A stretch of DNA of 17,378 nucleotides from NCBI GenBank assembly GCA_947629635.1, contig CANREO010000009.1, positions 1-17,378 on the forward strand. The letters are read 5' to 3'. The notes below the pieces were generated by a model. The model saw only the letters and a program-made list of their open reading frames with translations, was not told the DNA's origin and made no database searches. Below are positions 1-7,020 of the stretch, in pieces. The stretch comes from an uncultured Clostridia bacterium (GTDB lineage: Bacteria > Bacillota > Clostridia > Christensenellales > CAG-917). How positions within the stretch are numbered: the first letter of the stretch is position 1; each line of letters starts with the position of its first letter. The position numbers and the translations under genes are program-made.

Positions 1-1
1 C

Positions 2-331
2 GGCGCGATTTCTCCGGGTATAAAGACGGCCTTGGAGAGCCTTGTCAAAACCGCCGCAAAGTTGCCTAATATCGAGCTTATTCCTCCAAGGAGCGCTGTC
101 GGGACCAATACGCGCAGCTGTATGCAAAGCGGCATAATCTTGGGATATACGGGACTTGTAAAGTATATGGTGGAAAGGTATCGCGAACTTGAAGAGATGA
201 GGGGCGCGAAAGTCGTCGCTACGGGAGGTCTGAGCATGCTTGTCAAAGAAGTGGAACCTGATCTTATCGACGTCGTAGATCGAGCGCTGGCGCTCAACGG
301 ACTCAATTATATTTACGGCCTTAAGGCATAA
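2..331 (+). CDS. coaX: Type III pantothenate kinase, C-terminal part (5' end outside window)
   Basis: This is the last 109 residues of a CoaX-type pantothenate kinase, which phosphorylates pantothenate in the first committed step of CoA synthesis in the cytoplasm. The frame is already open at base 2 and begins GAISPGIKTAL, matching the family's GGAIxPGL segment. It continues with LPNIELIPPRSAVGTNT and MQSGIILGYTGLV, then ATGGLS, and closes with a LNGLNYIYG tail that fits the normal C-terminus. The ATP-binding N-terminal half lies upstream of the window, so the start cannot be placed. It ends 10 bp before malQ, which implies co-transcription. Further downstream in the same run are a phosphopantetheinyl transferase and an ACP, both consumers of the CoA pathway. 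Type III kinases are unlike CoaA and are typical of many Firmicutes. The identification is by recalled family motifs. Confidence 0.9.
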   Translation, partial: GAISPGIKTALESLVKTAAKLPNIELIPPRSAVGTNTRSCMQSGIILGYTGLVKYMVERYRELEEMRGAKVVATGGLSMLVKEVEPDLIDVVDRALALNGLNYIYGLKA

Positions 332-341
332 AGGGGAGTTT

Positions 342-1880
342 ATGCAAAAGAAGTTCAAGCATTTCGATAGGTCATCGGGCGTGTTGCTCAACGTATCTTC
401 CTTGCCAAGCGAATACGGCATAGGTTGTTTTTCGCAGGACGCCGACGTTTTTGCGGATCTGCTGGCGGATATGGGTTTCCATTGGTGGCAAATTTTGCCC
501 GTCACGATGGTGGGTTGGGGCAATTCGCCGTATTCGGGACTGTCCACTTACGCCGGCAACAGACTTTATATCTGTCCTACAGAGTTGGAGAAGTCGGGAT
601 TGCTTAGTCATGACGAAGTGAATTCTTTCAAATATCACGGCGAGCCATATCGCACGGACTATGATTTTGCACGCCTCAACAGTGAGAGATATTTGCGTCT
701 TGCTTATTCCAGGTTGACGGATGATATTCGTGCAGAAGTGCGCGAGTTCAGGCGCAAAGAGGCGCATTGGATAGAGGATTATGCATTGTTTATGTCGCTT
801 GCGGCCGTATATTCCTCTTCATGGTGGAGGTGGGAGGACGGATTGAAGTATCGTCGCCCCGAAGCTATTGACCAAGCCAAAGAGGAATTTAAGGACGATA
901 TCGATTTTTATGTTTTTGAACAATATGAATTTTTCCGCGAATGGGGAGAACTCAAGGCGCGCGTAAACAAGCGCGGCATACAAATCATAGGCGATTTGCC
1001 TTTTTACGTATCTACCGACAGCGCGGACGTTTGGGCGAATCCGCAAGATTTTCAATTGGACGAAACTCTGTTGCCAAAAGCGATAGCGGGCGTGCCGCCG
1101 GATGTGTTTTCGAAGACGGGTCAGGTGTGGGGCAATTGCATTTATGATTTCAAACGAATGGAAAAGGAAGGATTTGCATGGTGGCGCAATCGCATCGCGC
1201 ATTGTTTGAAATTGTACGATGCATTGCGACTTGACCATTTCAGAGCTTTTTACAACTATTTTTCCATACCTGCCAAAGATTTCGATACCGCCGCCAACGG
1301 GCATTGGGAAAACGGCCCGGCTGACGCTCTTTTGAACGCGGTGTACGAAGACAACCCGGATGCGCTGTTTATAGCGGAAGATCTGGGACTTATAGACGCA
1401 AAATGCAGGGAATATATCGACGGTACAGGTATACCTACTATGAGGGTATTTCAATTCGGCTTTGACGGAACGCCGAGCACACATATCCCATATCGTTATG
1501 ATGTGAACACGGTAGCCTACACCGGCACGCACGACAACAACACGACGCTCGGATGGCTGTATGAGTTGAACGAGGGCGCGCGCGACTATGTTTTGAAATA
1601 TTGCGGTTTTAAGGGCGCCGGTTGGGGCGCCGGAGGCCCCGATTGCCAATCTACAAAGGCAATTATTCGCACGGTGATGATGTCGTCGTCGCGGCTTGTG
1701 GTGCTTCCGTTTCAAGACATGTTGGGTTATGGTGGAGATACAAGAATGAATGTGCCCGGGACGGCCGAGGGCAATTGGGAATACAGATTGCCGTACCATC
1801 TTATGACAACTGTCGACAGGGATTACTTTTTGGACCTCAACAAGACATACGGAAGGATGGGATACGGAGCCGCAAAATGA
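342..1880 (+). CDS. malQ: 4-alpha-glucanotransferase (amylomaltase, GH77)
   Basis: The 512-residue product is the usual length for a compact bacterial amylomaltase. It would move alpha-1,4-glucan segments between maltooligosaccharides or glycogen chains in the cytoplasm. The N-terminus carries the family opening (SSGVLLNVSSLPSEYGIG, then WWQILPV and NSPYSGLSTYAGN). The GH77 catalytic triad is visible: nucleophile D298 in LRLDHFRAF, acid/base E346 in FIAEDLG, and D398 in TGTHDNN. The C-terminal MNVPGTAEGNWEYR segment is also conserved. A small deviation is QVWGNC near residue 262, where a proline commonly follows the Asn. The start is ATG 342, preceded by AAGGGGAG at 331-338. The gene lies 10 bp after coaX, and its stop overlaps the next start (ATGA, 1877-1880), so translation of the two is probably coupled. 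No other starch or glycogen gene is in view. Confidence 0.96.
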   Translation: MQKKFKHFDRSSGVLLNVSSLPSEYGIGCFSQDADVFADLLADMGFHWWQILPVTMVGWGNSPYSGLSTYAGNRLYICPTELEKSGLLSHDEVNSFKYHGEPYRTDYDFARLNSERYLRLAYSRLTDDIRAEVREFRRKEAHWIEDYALFMSLAAVYSSSWWRWEDGLKYRRPEAIDQAKEEFKDDIDFYVFEQYEFFREWGELKARVNKRGIQIIGDLPFYVSTDSADVWANPQDFQLDETLLPKAIAGVPPDVFSKTGQVWGNCIYDFKRMEKEGFAWWRNRIAHCLKLYDALRLDHFRAFYNYFSIPAKDFDTAANGHWENGPADALLNAVYEDNPDALFIAEDLGLIDAKCREYIDGTGIPTMRVFQFGFDGTPSTHIPYRYDVNTVAYTGTHDNNTTLGWLYELNEGARDYVLKYCGFKGAGWGAGGPDCQSTKAIIRTVMMSSSRLVVLPFQDMLGYGGDTRMNVPGTAEGNWEYRLPYHLMTTVDRDYFLDLNKTYGRMGYGAAK

Positions 1881-2371
1881 TTTTGTTTTTTTGCAGGGGA
1901 GAGGCGGACAGCGACGCGTTTGTGAAGTTTTGCTACGGGCACTATCGCGACATCATGTCGGCAAGAGGCGCGGAGCTGCCCTCAAGCGTCGAGATATTGC
2001 GCGAAGATGGTCAAAAACCGCGCTTTGACACCGACGCCGCACACTTCAATCTGTCACATTCACACGGGGTGATGATGCTTGGCATATCGCATACCCCAAT
2101 AGGAGTGGACATAGAGTTGGTGAGAGATATAGATATAAAAAAATTTCCGTTTATCGAAGCGCAAGACAACGAGGAATTTTTCGAGAAATGGACGGAACGC
2201 GAGAGCTATGCAAAACTCATCGGCGAAGGGATCGCCGCAATAAGGCGCGACATACCAAAAGAGGCGCACTTCGAGCACTTTCCAGTTTACGGCGACTTCC
2301 ATGCGTGCGTATGCGCCGACGAACAGGATATAATAGCGTACGATATCGACATAAATGCAGTCAACGGTTGA
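1877..2371 (+). CDS. 4'-phosphopantetheinyl transferase, Sfp/AcpT type, short form
   Basis: This 164-residue enzyme would transfer the phosphopantetheine arm of CoA to the serine of a carrier protein. All hallmark motifs are present: HFNLSHSHG (His61), GVDIE (Mg-binding Asp78 and Glu80) and WTERESYAK (Glu109, Lys113), the last matching the family W-[ST]-x-[KR]-E-[AS]-x-x-K. It is clearly shorter than Sfp (about 224 residues), with a brief N-terminal region and a compact stretch between GVDIE and WTERES. The start is the ATG overlapping the malQ stop. An earlier in-frame reading would run through malQ and is not real. An acyl carrier protein follows after 47 bp, which is the obvious partner. 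It could equally serve carrier proteins elsewhere in the genome. Function is inferred from motifs. Confidence 0.9.
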   Translation: MILFFCRGEADSDAFVKFCYGHYRDIMSARGAELPSSVEILREDGQKPRFDTDAAHFNLSHSHGVMMLGISHTPIGVDIELVRDIDIKKFPFIEAQDNEEFFEKWTERESYAKLIGEGIAAIRRDIPKEAHFEHFPVYGDFHACVCADEQDIIAYDIDINAVNG

Positions 2372-2407
2372 CAAGTCAGCGCATTTATAGCAAAATAAGT
2401 ATGTTAT

Positions 2408-2413
2408 AGGAGG
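2408..2413 (+). promoter_or_regulatory. Strong ribosome binding site of the acyl carrier protein
   Basis: A perfect AGGAGG lies 5 bases before ATG 2419. It is the best-matching site in the first operon, consistent with the high expression expected for a carrier protein. Confidence 0.8.
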
Positions 2414-2418
2414 CAAAT

Positions 2419-2649
2419 ATGATTTTTGAAAAATTGAAGGATATGATAGTTGACCAACTCGGCATAAGCAGAGACAAGATCAAACTTGACAGCAACATTT
2501 TTGACGATTTGGGCGCGGACAGTTTGGATATCGTCGAAATGCTTATGGAAATCGAATCGGAATGGGATATTATCATTGACGACGATGACACGACAAGTTT
2601 GAAAACGGTCGGTGACGTAGTGAAGTACATAGAAGAACGTAAAAAGTGA
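2419..2649 (+). CDS. acpP: Acyl carrier protein
   Basis: The 76-residue acidic protein has the classic ACP form: a helix 1 segment (FEKLKDMIVDQLGI), the DSNIFDDLGADSLDIVEM signature with attachment Ser35 in the DSL motif, a helix II/III region rich in Glu and Asp, and a short basic tail. It would carry acyl chains on a phosphopantetheine arm, either in fatty acid synthesis or in a specialised pathway. No fab genes are adjacent; instead the activating transferase lies 47 bp upstream and CoaX leads the same gene run. It may be the housekeeping AcpP or a second, dedicated ACP, and the window cannot tell which. The DDDD run near residues 53-56 makes it unusually acidic around helix III. The symbol is by similarity only. 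Confidence 0.92.
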   Translation: MIFEKLKDMIVDQLGISRDKIKLDSNIFDDLGADSLDIVEMLMEIESEWDIIIDDDDTTSLKTVGDVVKYIEERKK

Positions 2650-2654
2650 ATTTA

Positions 2655-2695
2655 CTTTGAAAAAGGGTTTGCCGCGCGGCAGACCTTTTTCAAAG
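2655..2695 (+). terminator. Long hairpin after the ACP gene (probable terminator or 3' stabiliser)
   Basis: CTTTGAAAAAGG (2655-2666) pairs perfectly with CCTTTTTCAAAG (2684-2695). The stem continues through TTTGCC/GGCAGA, with one bulged G and one G-T pair, to a GCGC loop. It begins 6 bases after the ACP stop. There is no T-run just after the stem (the next bases are CCGTCAGACG), so it is not a textbook intrinsic terminator. It could protect the mRNA 3' end or act with Rho. Confidence 0.5.
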
Positions 2696-2782
2696 CCGTC
2701 AGACGATTGCATTATATCTGTTTCAAGGGCGTATACGAAACCGCTATCTGGAGCTATTCACGTCATCGAGATGCCTCTATCG

Positions 2783-2810
2783 TTGACATAATCGTTTTTT
2801 ATGATATAAT
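2783..2810 (+). promoter_or_regulatory. Sigma-A promoter of the first M20 amidohydrolase gene
   Basis: TTGACA at 2783-2788, a 16-bp spacer, and TATAAT at 2805-2810 with an extended TG (2802-2803). Transcription would start near 2817, about 30 bases before ATG 2847. This separates the gene from the upstream operon. Confidence 0.85.
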
Positions 2811-2846
2811 TTCAATATTAAATTTCAATTTACGGAGCGCTAAATT

Positions 2847-4049
2847 ATGGATAAATCTGCGTTGCTTAAAGAAGCGGAATCGTTGCAATCGGAATTGACG
2901 TACCTCAGACGCGACTTGCATCGGCACCCCGAAACGGGCTTCGATCTTTCTTATACCAAAGCGTTTGTAAAGAAAAAGTTGGAAGAGTTCGGATATGTTC
3001 CGCAAGAACTCGGCAAAGCGGGGATCGTCGCTCTTGTCGGAGGAAAAAATCCCGGGAAAACCATTTTGCTTCGAGCGGATATGGACGCTCTTCCCATCAG
3101 GGAAGAAGCCGACGTGACATATTGTAGCCTGAATGAAGGCAAAATGCATACGGCAATGTTGCTCGGCGCGGCAAAACTTTTGAAAGCGCGCGAAAATGAT
3201 ATATGCGGAACCGTAAAGTTGGAATTCCAACCGGCGGAAGAAATCTTCCGGGGCTCTCCCGATATGCTTGGCGCCGGGCTTTTGGAAAATCCGAGCGTAG
3301 ACGCCGCGGTAATGATGCATGTTACTGTGGGCATGCCTCTCCCTTCGGGGATTCTTATGGTATCCGGCGGCGGCATTTCTTCTACATCCTGCGAGCAATA
3401 TCATATTACGGTAAAAGGAAAGGGAGGACATGGTTCGACTCCGCATGAGGCGATCGATCCGATCACGGCCGCAGCGCATATGCATATCGCTCTTCAAGAG
3501 ATAAACAGCCGTGAATTGGAGGGGAATCAATTCGCTATTATTACAACGGGACATTTCGAAGCCGGCAAAACTTCAAACGTCATTCCCGATACTGCCGATA
3601 TGTGGGGGACTGTCCGCACCGTCGATCCCGAAAATAAACTCGGAGAGCATATCAAAACTCGCATGAGGCAGATATGCGAGGGGATCGGTGCCGCTTTCAG
3701 ATGCGAAACAGCCGTTGAATTTTATGATTATTGTCCTTGTATGGTAATTGATCCGAAATTGTCCGCCGCGACGCTTAAATATATGAAAGAGTTGTTTGAT
3801 GACAGAGCCCTGGATCTATCTTTGATTTCAGGCGGCAAAGCGGGCGGCGGCAGTGAAGATTTTGCGTTTGTAAGCCATCGTGTTCCTACCGTAAGCATAT
3901 TCTTGACGGCCGGGAATTGCAATGAGGGATATGTATACGGTCAGCATCATCCGAAGGTCAAATTTGATGATTCGGTCCTGTATTGCGGCAGCGCGGCTTA
4001 TGCATATACGGCGCTGCGTTGGTTGAGCGAACAAAGCGGACCCGTATAA
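2847..4049 (+). CDS. M20D amidohydrolase (N-acyl amino acid / IAA-amino acid hydrolase type) lacking its CGHD metal motif
   Basis: The 400-residue product has the layout of the cytoplasmic M20D enzymes that remove acyl groups from amino acids. Visible family segments are RDLHRHPETGF (21-32), LLRADMDALPIREE (74-87), EFQPAEE with the catalytic Glu pair 131-132, MMHV (His158), KGGHGSTPHEAIDP in the dimerisation domain, GGGSEDFAF, and GQHHPKVKFDD near the C-terminus. The oddity is at 100-103: where the family reads GxMHACGHDxHTAMLLGAA, this protein reads GKMHTAMLLGAA. About seven residues, including the Cys and His metal ligands, are missing without breaking the frame. The enzyme is therefore probably inactive or altered, or the assembly lost 21 bases. 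The start is ATG 2847 with GGAG at 2834-2837. It has its own promoter and is monocistronic. Confidence 0.88.
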   Translation: MDKSALLKEAESLQSELTYLRRDLHRHPETGFDLSYTKAFVKKKLEEFGYVPQELGKAGIVALVGGKNPGKTILLRADMDALPIREEADVTYCSLNEGKMHTAMLLGAAKLLKARENDICGTVKLEFQPAEEIFRGSPDMLGAGLLENPSVDAAVMMHVTVGMPLPSGILMVSGGGISSTSCEQYHITVKGKGGHGSTPHEAIDPITAAAHMHIALQEINSRELEGNQFAIITTGHFEAGKTSNVIPDTADMWGTVRTVDPENKLGEHIKTRMRQICEGIGAAFRCETAVEFYDYCPCMVIDPKLSAATLKYMKELFDDRALDLSLISGGKAGGGSEDFAFVSHRVPTVSIFLTAGNCNEGYVYGQHHPKVKFDDSVLYCGSAAYAYTALRWLSEQSGPV

Positions 4050-4173
4050 GGCTGTGCGCGAATTTTAATTTATTTTCGATCATAAACATACAAATACTTA
4101 TCAAGAGGACGCATGGTTTTGCGATCCCCTCATTTTGTATGACAAGACCTAAGATCCATCCCGAAGTTCGGCA

Positions 4174-4202
4174 TTGACTGTTCGACCATAAGATTATATA
4201 AT
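4174..4202 (+). promoter_or_regulatory. Sigma-A promoter of the small membrane protein gene
   Basis: TTGACT at 4174-4179, a 17-bp spacer, and TATAAT at 4197-4202. The predicted start of transcription is near 4209, 27 bases before ATG 4236. I see no clear terminator for the preceding gene between 4050 and 4173. Confidence 0.82.
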
Positions 4203-4235
4203 AATGATAAGATTTACTTTTTATTGAGGGAAACG

Positions 4236-4709
4236 ATGGATAAACTGGAGATATGCTTCAGACAGAGGGAGGAGGTGCAGGATCTCATACAAAAAACCGA
4301 CGCGAAAGCGTCTTCGCTTTTGCTGGTCGTAGGTTTTTTGACTTCCGCGTTTGCGGCGTTGCTTTTCAACGTAAATTACGGTTGGCAAAGATATTTGTTT
4401 GCCGCGCTGTACGGCGTAGCGCTATTTTGCGCGTTGTTTGTGTGTATAGCAAAGGTCTTGCTCCCACGCATGAAGAATATCGGCGTTGCCGGCAAGTATA
4501 TAGGCGCCAACTACACGAAGGACGAGTTGAAGGCGGAATTGGACGCCGCGAGCGAAGACGCCGTTGTGTCTATGCTATTGGAAGACATTTTGCTTTTGAA
4601 TAATGTATTAATACAAAAAAACAAATATATGAAAATAGCGTTCATTATGTTGCTTTTGCTTATAGCGATAATAATTTTCGGAATCGTCTGTGCCACGGTA
4701 AAAATGTAA
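4236..4709 (+). CDS. Small three-helix membrane protein resembling PycTM (DUF5706)
   Basis: The 157-residue protein begins with a short amphipathic segment carrying QKTDAKAS. It is followed by two hydrophobic helices (about 27-46 and 52-76), the sequence LLPR (75-78), a hydrophilic stretch of about 50 residues, a helix with LLLNNVLIQKNKYMK, and a final hydrophobic helix (about 132-153). This order (D-x-K-A before helix 1, LPR after helix 2, an N-x-x-I-x-x-K-Y segment before the last helix) is what I recall of the Pycsar effector membrane domain, PF18967/DUF5706. That domain, when paired with a nucleotide cyclase, damages the membrane during phage infection. No cyclase or other defence gene is next to it here. 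I chose ATG 4236 over TTG 4224 because GAGGG (4226-4230) sits correctly for the ATG. Membrane topology is well supported; the family name is tentative. Confidence 0.6.
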   Translation: MDKLEICFRQREEVQDLIQKTDAKASSLLLVVGFLTSAFAALLFNVNYGWQRYLFAALYGVALFCALFVCIAKVLLPRMKNIGVAGKYIGANYTKDELKAELDAASEDAVVSMLLEDILLLNNVLIQKNKYMKIAFIMLLLLIAIIIFGIVCATVKM

Positions 4710-4791
4710 ATATCCGTTTTCAATCGCATTTTGGCAAAATCTTAACATATGGTTTCATTCGAACGAAGCGTAAACAAATGCGCTCGTCAAG

Positions 4792-4820
4792 TTGACTATT
4801 GCCAAAAAGACAAGTATAAT
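4792..4820 (+). promoter_or_regulatory. Sigma-A promoter of the second M20 peptidase gene
   Basis: TTGACT at 4792-4797, a 17-bp spacer, and TATAAT at 4815-4820. Transcription would start near 4827 and give a leader of about 24 bases before ATG 4851. Confidence 0.85.
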
Positions 4821-4850
4821 TATTATTAAAATAAATATGCGAGGTGTCGG

Positions 4851-6164
4851 ATGAAAAACTCAAACGGTTATGCCGAAAGTTTTGCAAGACTGATAAAATG
4901 CCCGACCGTCACAGAGAGCGGTCACGAGTATTTCGATGCTTTTCACAAGGTGTTGGATGAGGAATTTCCGCTCGTAAAAGATAATTGCGAAAGGATAGAA
5001 CTCGGGCGCGACGTGTTGCTGTACAAATGGAGCGGCAAGCACAGCGATCGCCCGATTGTGCTCATGGCGCATCAGGATGTAGTGCCGGCAGTGGGCGGAG
5101 ATTGGCATTTTCCGCCGTTCGGAGCCGAAATAAAAGACGGTAAGATGTACGGCAGAGGCACAATGGATTGCAAAAACACTTTGTTTTGCACAATGCAGGC
5201 GGTTGAGGAGCTTATAGAGAGCGGATTTACTCCCGAACAGGACGTGTATCTAAGTTTCAGCGATTGCGAGGAGACCTCGGGACCCGGAGCGGAGATGGCG
5301 AGGGATTGGTTTAAGACGCACGGCATCACGCCCGACGTCGTCGTGGACGAGGGCGGAGCAATCATCACTCCTATATTTGCAAAAATGAAAAAGGACGCCG
5401 CAATGGTAGGTATCCTCGAAAAGGGCTATGCCGACGTCAAATTCATTGCAAAGGGCAAGGGCGGACACAGCTCGCAACCTCCTAAAAACACGCCTGTAGC
5501 AAGGCTCGGAGCGCTTGTGAATTATTGCGAGAAGCATGATGTTTTCAAAGCCAAGACGTCTCCTGCGTCCAAAGCTATGATCAAGGGATTGGGCGACGCG
5601 CTCACTCCCGGGCTGAGGACGTTGGCAAGGATGTTCGGCGGCTCGGCGCTTTTGGCAAAACTTTTGCCTAAAATCGCCCCGGCGCTTGGCGGAGCTATGT
5701 TTAAGACGACTATGGTCTTCACCATGTGCGAGGGTGCGGCTGCTCCCAACATAATTCCGCAAGAGGCATGGGTCAATCTCAATTTGCGCTTTTCTCCAAA
5801 TGATTCACCTGAAAAGTGCTTCAAAAAACTGGAAAAAATAGCCAAAAAATTCGATTGTGAGATGAAAGTAGAAAAATGCAGAGCGGCGTCTCCGATGGTC
5901 AACGTGGACGGAAACGGCTATGCAACTTTTGTTTCGGCGCTCAAAAAGACCTATCCCGACGTTGCCGTAGTGCCGTATATTGTTTTCGGAGGCACCGACT
6001 GCCGCATAATGCAGGAGATCTCGACAAGCGCGATTCGTTGCACGCCGTTCAGGATGTCTATGAAACAACTCGGCACCATGCATGCTTCGGATGAAAATAT
6101 CGACATCGAAAATATCGAACCTTGCGTGAATTTCTTCAAAAACTTTATCGAATCGTACAAGTGA
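4851..6164 (+). CDS. M20 family metallopeptidase, carboxypeptidase S / PM20D1-like
   Basis: This 437-residue protein keeps every expected di-zinc residue of the M20 peptidase fold: His74 and Asp76 in LMAHQDVVP, bridging Asp106 in GRGTMDCKNT, catalytic Glu140-Glu141 in SDCEETSG, Asp166 in VVVDEGGAI, and His411 in MHASDENID. The dimerisation domain is marked by KGKGGHSSQPPKNTP. The VDEGG segment and the overall order favour the carboxypeptidase S / PM20D1 branch, enzymes that cleave or form N-acyl amino acids or small peptides. The substrate cannot be read from the sequence. There is no signal peptide, so it acts in the cytoplasm. The start is ATG 4851 behind GAGGTG at 4841-4846. The gene is flanked by its own promoter and a strong terminator, so it is monocistronic. 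The intact ligands contrast with the neighbouring M20 gene at 2847. Confidence 0.88.
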   Translation: MKNSNGYAESFARLIKCPTVTESGHEYFDAFHKVLDEEFPLVKDNCERIELGRDVLLYKWSGKHSDRPIVLMAHQDVVPAVGGDWHFPPFGAEIKDGKMYGRGTMDCKNTLFCTMQAVEELIESGFTPEQDVYLSFSDCEETSGPGAEMARDWFKTHGITPDVVVDEGGAIITPIFAKMKKDAAMVGILEKGYADVKFIAKGKGGHSSQPPKNTPVARLGALVNYCEKHDVFKAKTSPASKAMIKGLGDALTPGLRTLARMFGGSALLAKLLPKIAPALGGAMFKTTMVFTMCEGAAAPNIIPQEAWVNLNLRFSPNDSPEKCFKKLEKIAKKFDCEMKVEKCRAASPMVNVDGNGYATFVSALKKTYPDVAVVPYIVFGGTDCRIMQEISTSAIRCTPFRMSMKQLGTMHASDENIDIENIEPCVNFFKNFIESYK

Positions 6165-6183
6165 CATGTATAGCTTTAAGGTG

Positions 6184-6221
6184 CTCCTCACAAAGTTTAC
6201 ACGGCTTTGTGAGGAGTTTTT
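6184..6221 (+). terminator. Intrinsic terminator after the second M20 gene
   Basis: A perfect 12-bp stem, CTCCTCACAAAG (6184-6195) and CTTTGTGAGGAG (6205-6216), with a 9-base loop and TTTTT at 6217-6221. Confidence 0.95.
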
Positions 6222-6340
6222 GTATGACGTATACGCGCAAGCCCACTCATAAATCAACGCCGCGCTTGCGCGCCTAAAGTCGGCTAAAGAGTGATAGAAT
6301 GGCCGTTTTTGGATATTGAATAGCGACTTCGAAAAGCGTA

Positions 6341-6380
6341 TTGACATTTTTTGACGAGAATTCTATAATTGTTATATAAT
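6341..6380 (+). promoter_or_regulatory. Pyrophosphatase promoter, with a second overlapping promoter-like pair
   Basis: The main pair is TTGACA 6341-6346 and TATAAT 6364-6369 with a 17-bp spacer, giving a start near 6376 and a leader of about 24 bases. An interleaved second pair is TTGACG 6351-6356 and TATAAT 6375-6380 with an 18-bp spacer. The second would start near 6387, inside the ribosome binding site (AGGGAGA, 6386-6392), so it may be weak, non-productive, or used to hold polymerase. Confidence 0.85.
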
Positions 6381-6399
6381 CATATAGGGAGATAGAATT

Positions 6400-6930
6400 A
6401 TGAATATTTGGCACGACATTTCACCTTCGCGAATTTCTCCCACCGATTTTTTGGCGGTCATCGAAATCCCCAAGGGTAGCAAAAATAAGTATGAACTCGA
6501 CAAACAGTCGGGCGCACTCATATTGGACAGAGTGTTGTACACTTCGACGCACTATCCGGCAAACTATGGTTTCATTCCGCGTACTTATTCGGAGGACAAC
6601 GACCCGCTTGACGTGCTTGTGCTGTGCTCAGAATCAATTGTGCCGTTGGCGCTCGTGAGATGCTATCCGATAGGAGTCATCGTCATGGAGGACGGCGGTG
6701 AAATGGATTATAAGATCATAGCCATTCCTTTCAGAGATCCCACTTGGAACGCTTATCGCGAGATAGAACAGTTGCCTCAGCATATCATGGAGGAAATGTC
6801 GCACTTTTTTAAAGTATATAAACAGCTCGAGGGCAAGCAGACAACCGTTTTTCATATCGAGGACAGAGAACATGCCGAGCAGATCATCCGTCAAAACATG
6901 GCGGAGTACGACAAGAGGTTTGTCGAGTAG
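6400..6930 (+). CDS. ppa: Inorganic pyrophosphatase, family I
   Basis: The 176-residue soluble enzyme hydrolyses pyrophosphate to phosphate and so pulls forward biosynthetic reactions. Family I signatures are all present: IEIPKGSKNKYELDK (Lys25, Lys30, Glu32), YPANYGFIPRTY, and the metal-binding DNDPLDV motif with Asp66, Asp68 and Asp71. Asp98, Asp103 and Lys105 follow in EDGGEMDYKIIA, and FFKVYKQLEGK near the C-terminus carries the conserved Tyr-Lys. The length is normal for bacterial family I. Many clostridia use the unrelated family II enzyme or a membrane pump, so a family I enzyme is informative but not unusual. The start is ATG 6400 after AGGGAGA. It has its own promoter and terminator and is not in an operon. 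Confidence 0.96.
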   Translation: MNIWHDISPSRISPTDFLAVIEIPKGSKNKYELDKQSGALILDRVLYTSTHYPANYGFIPRTYSEDNDPLDVLVLCSESIVPLALVRCYPIGVIVMEDGGEMDYKIIAIPFRDPTWNAYREIEQLPQHIMEEMSHFFKVYKQLEGKQTTVFHIEDREHAEQIIRQNMAEYDKRFVE

Positions 6931-6961
6931 GAAGCAATATGTACGAGCAAAGGATTTAAAC

Positions 6962-7006
6962 GGGCAATATATCGGCAGCGCAACTTAAAGATATATGCCC
7001 TTTTTT
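6962..7006 (+). terminator. Intrinsic terminator after ppa
   Basis: GGGC-A-ATATATC (6962-6973) pairs with GATATATGCCC (6990-7000) with one bulged A, followed by six T at 7001-7006. The loop is 16 bases. Confidence 0.88.
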
Positions 7007-7020
7007 GTATGATAGAACCC

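Noticed and set aside
819..1799. A 326-codon open frame on the minus strand
   Set aside because: Shadow of malQ, whose catalytic motifs are all present on the plus strand.
1622..1876. An extended N-terminus for the phosphopantetheinyl transferase
   Set aside because: This part overlaps the conserved C-terminal region of malQ in another frame; the ATGA overlap at 1877 is the natural start.
4725..4745. ATTTTGGCAAAAT inverted repeat after the membrane protein gene as a terminator
   Set aside because: Arms meet with almost no loop and no T-run follows.
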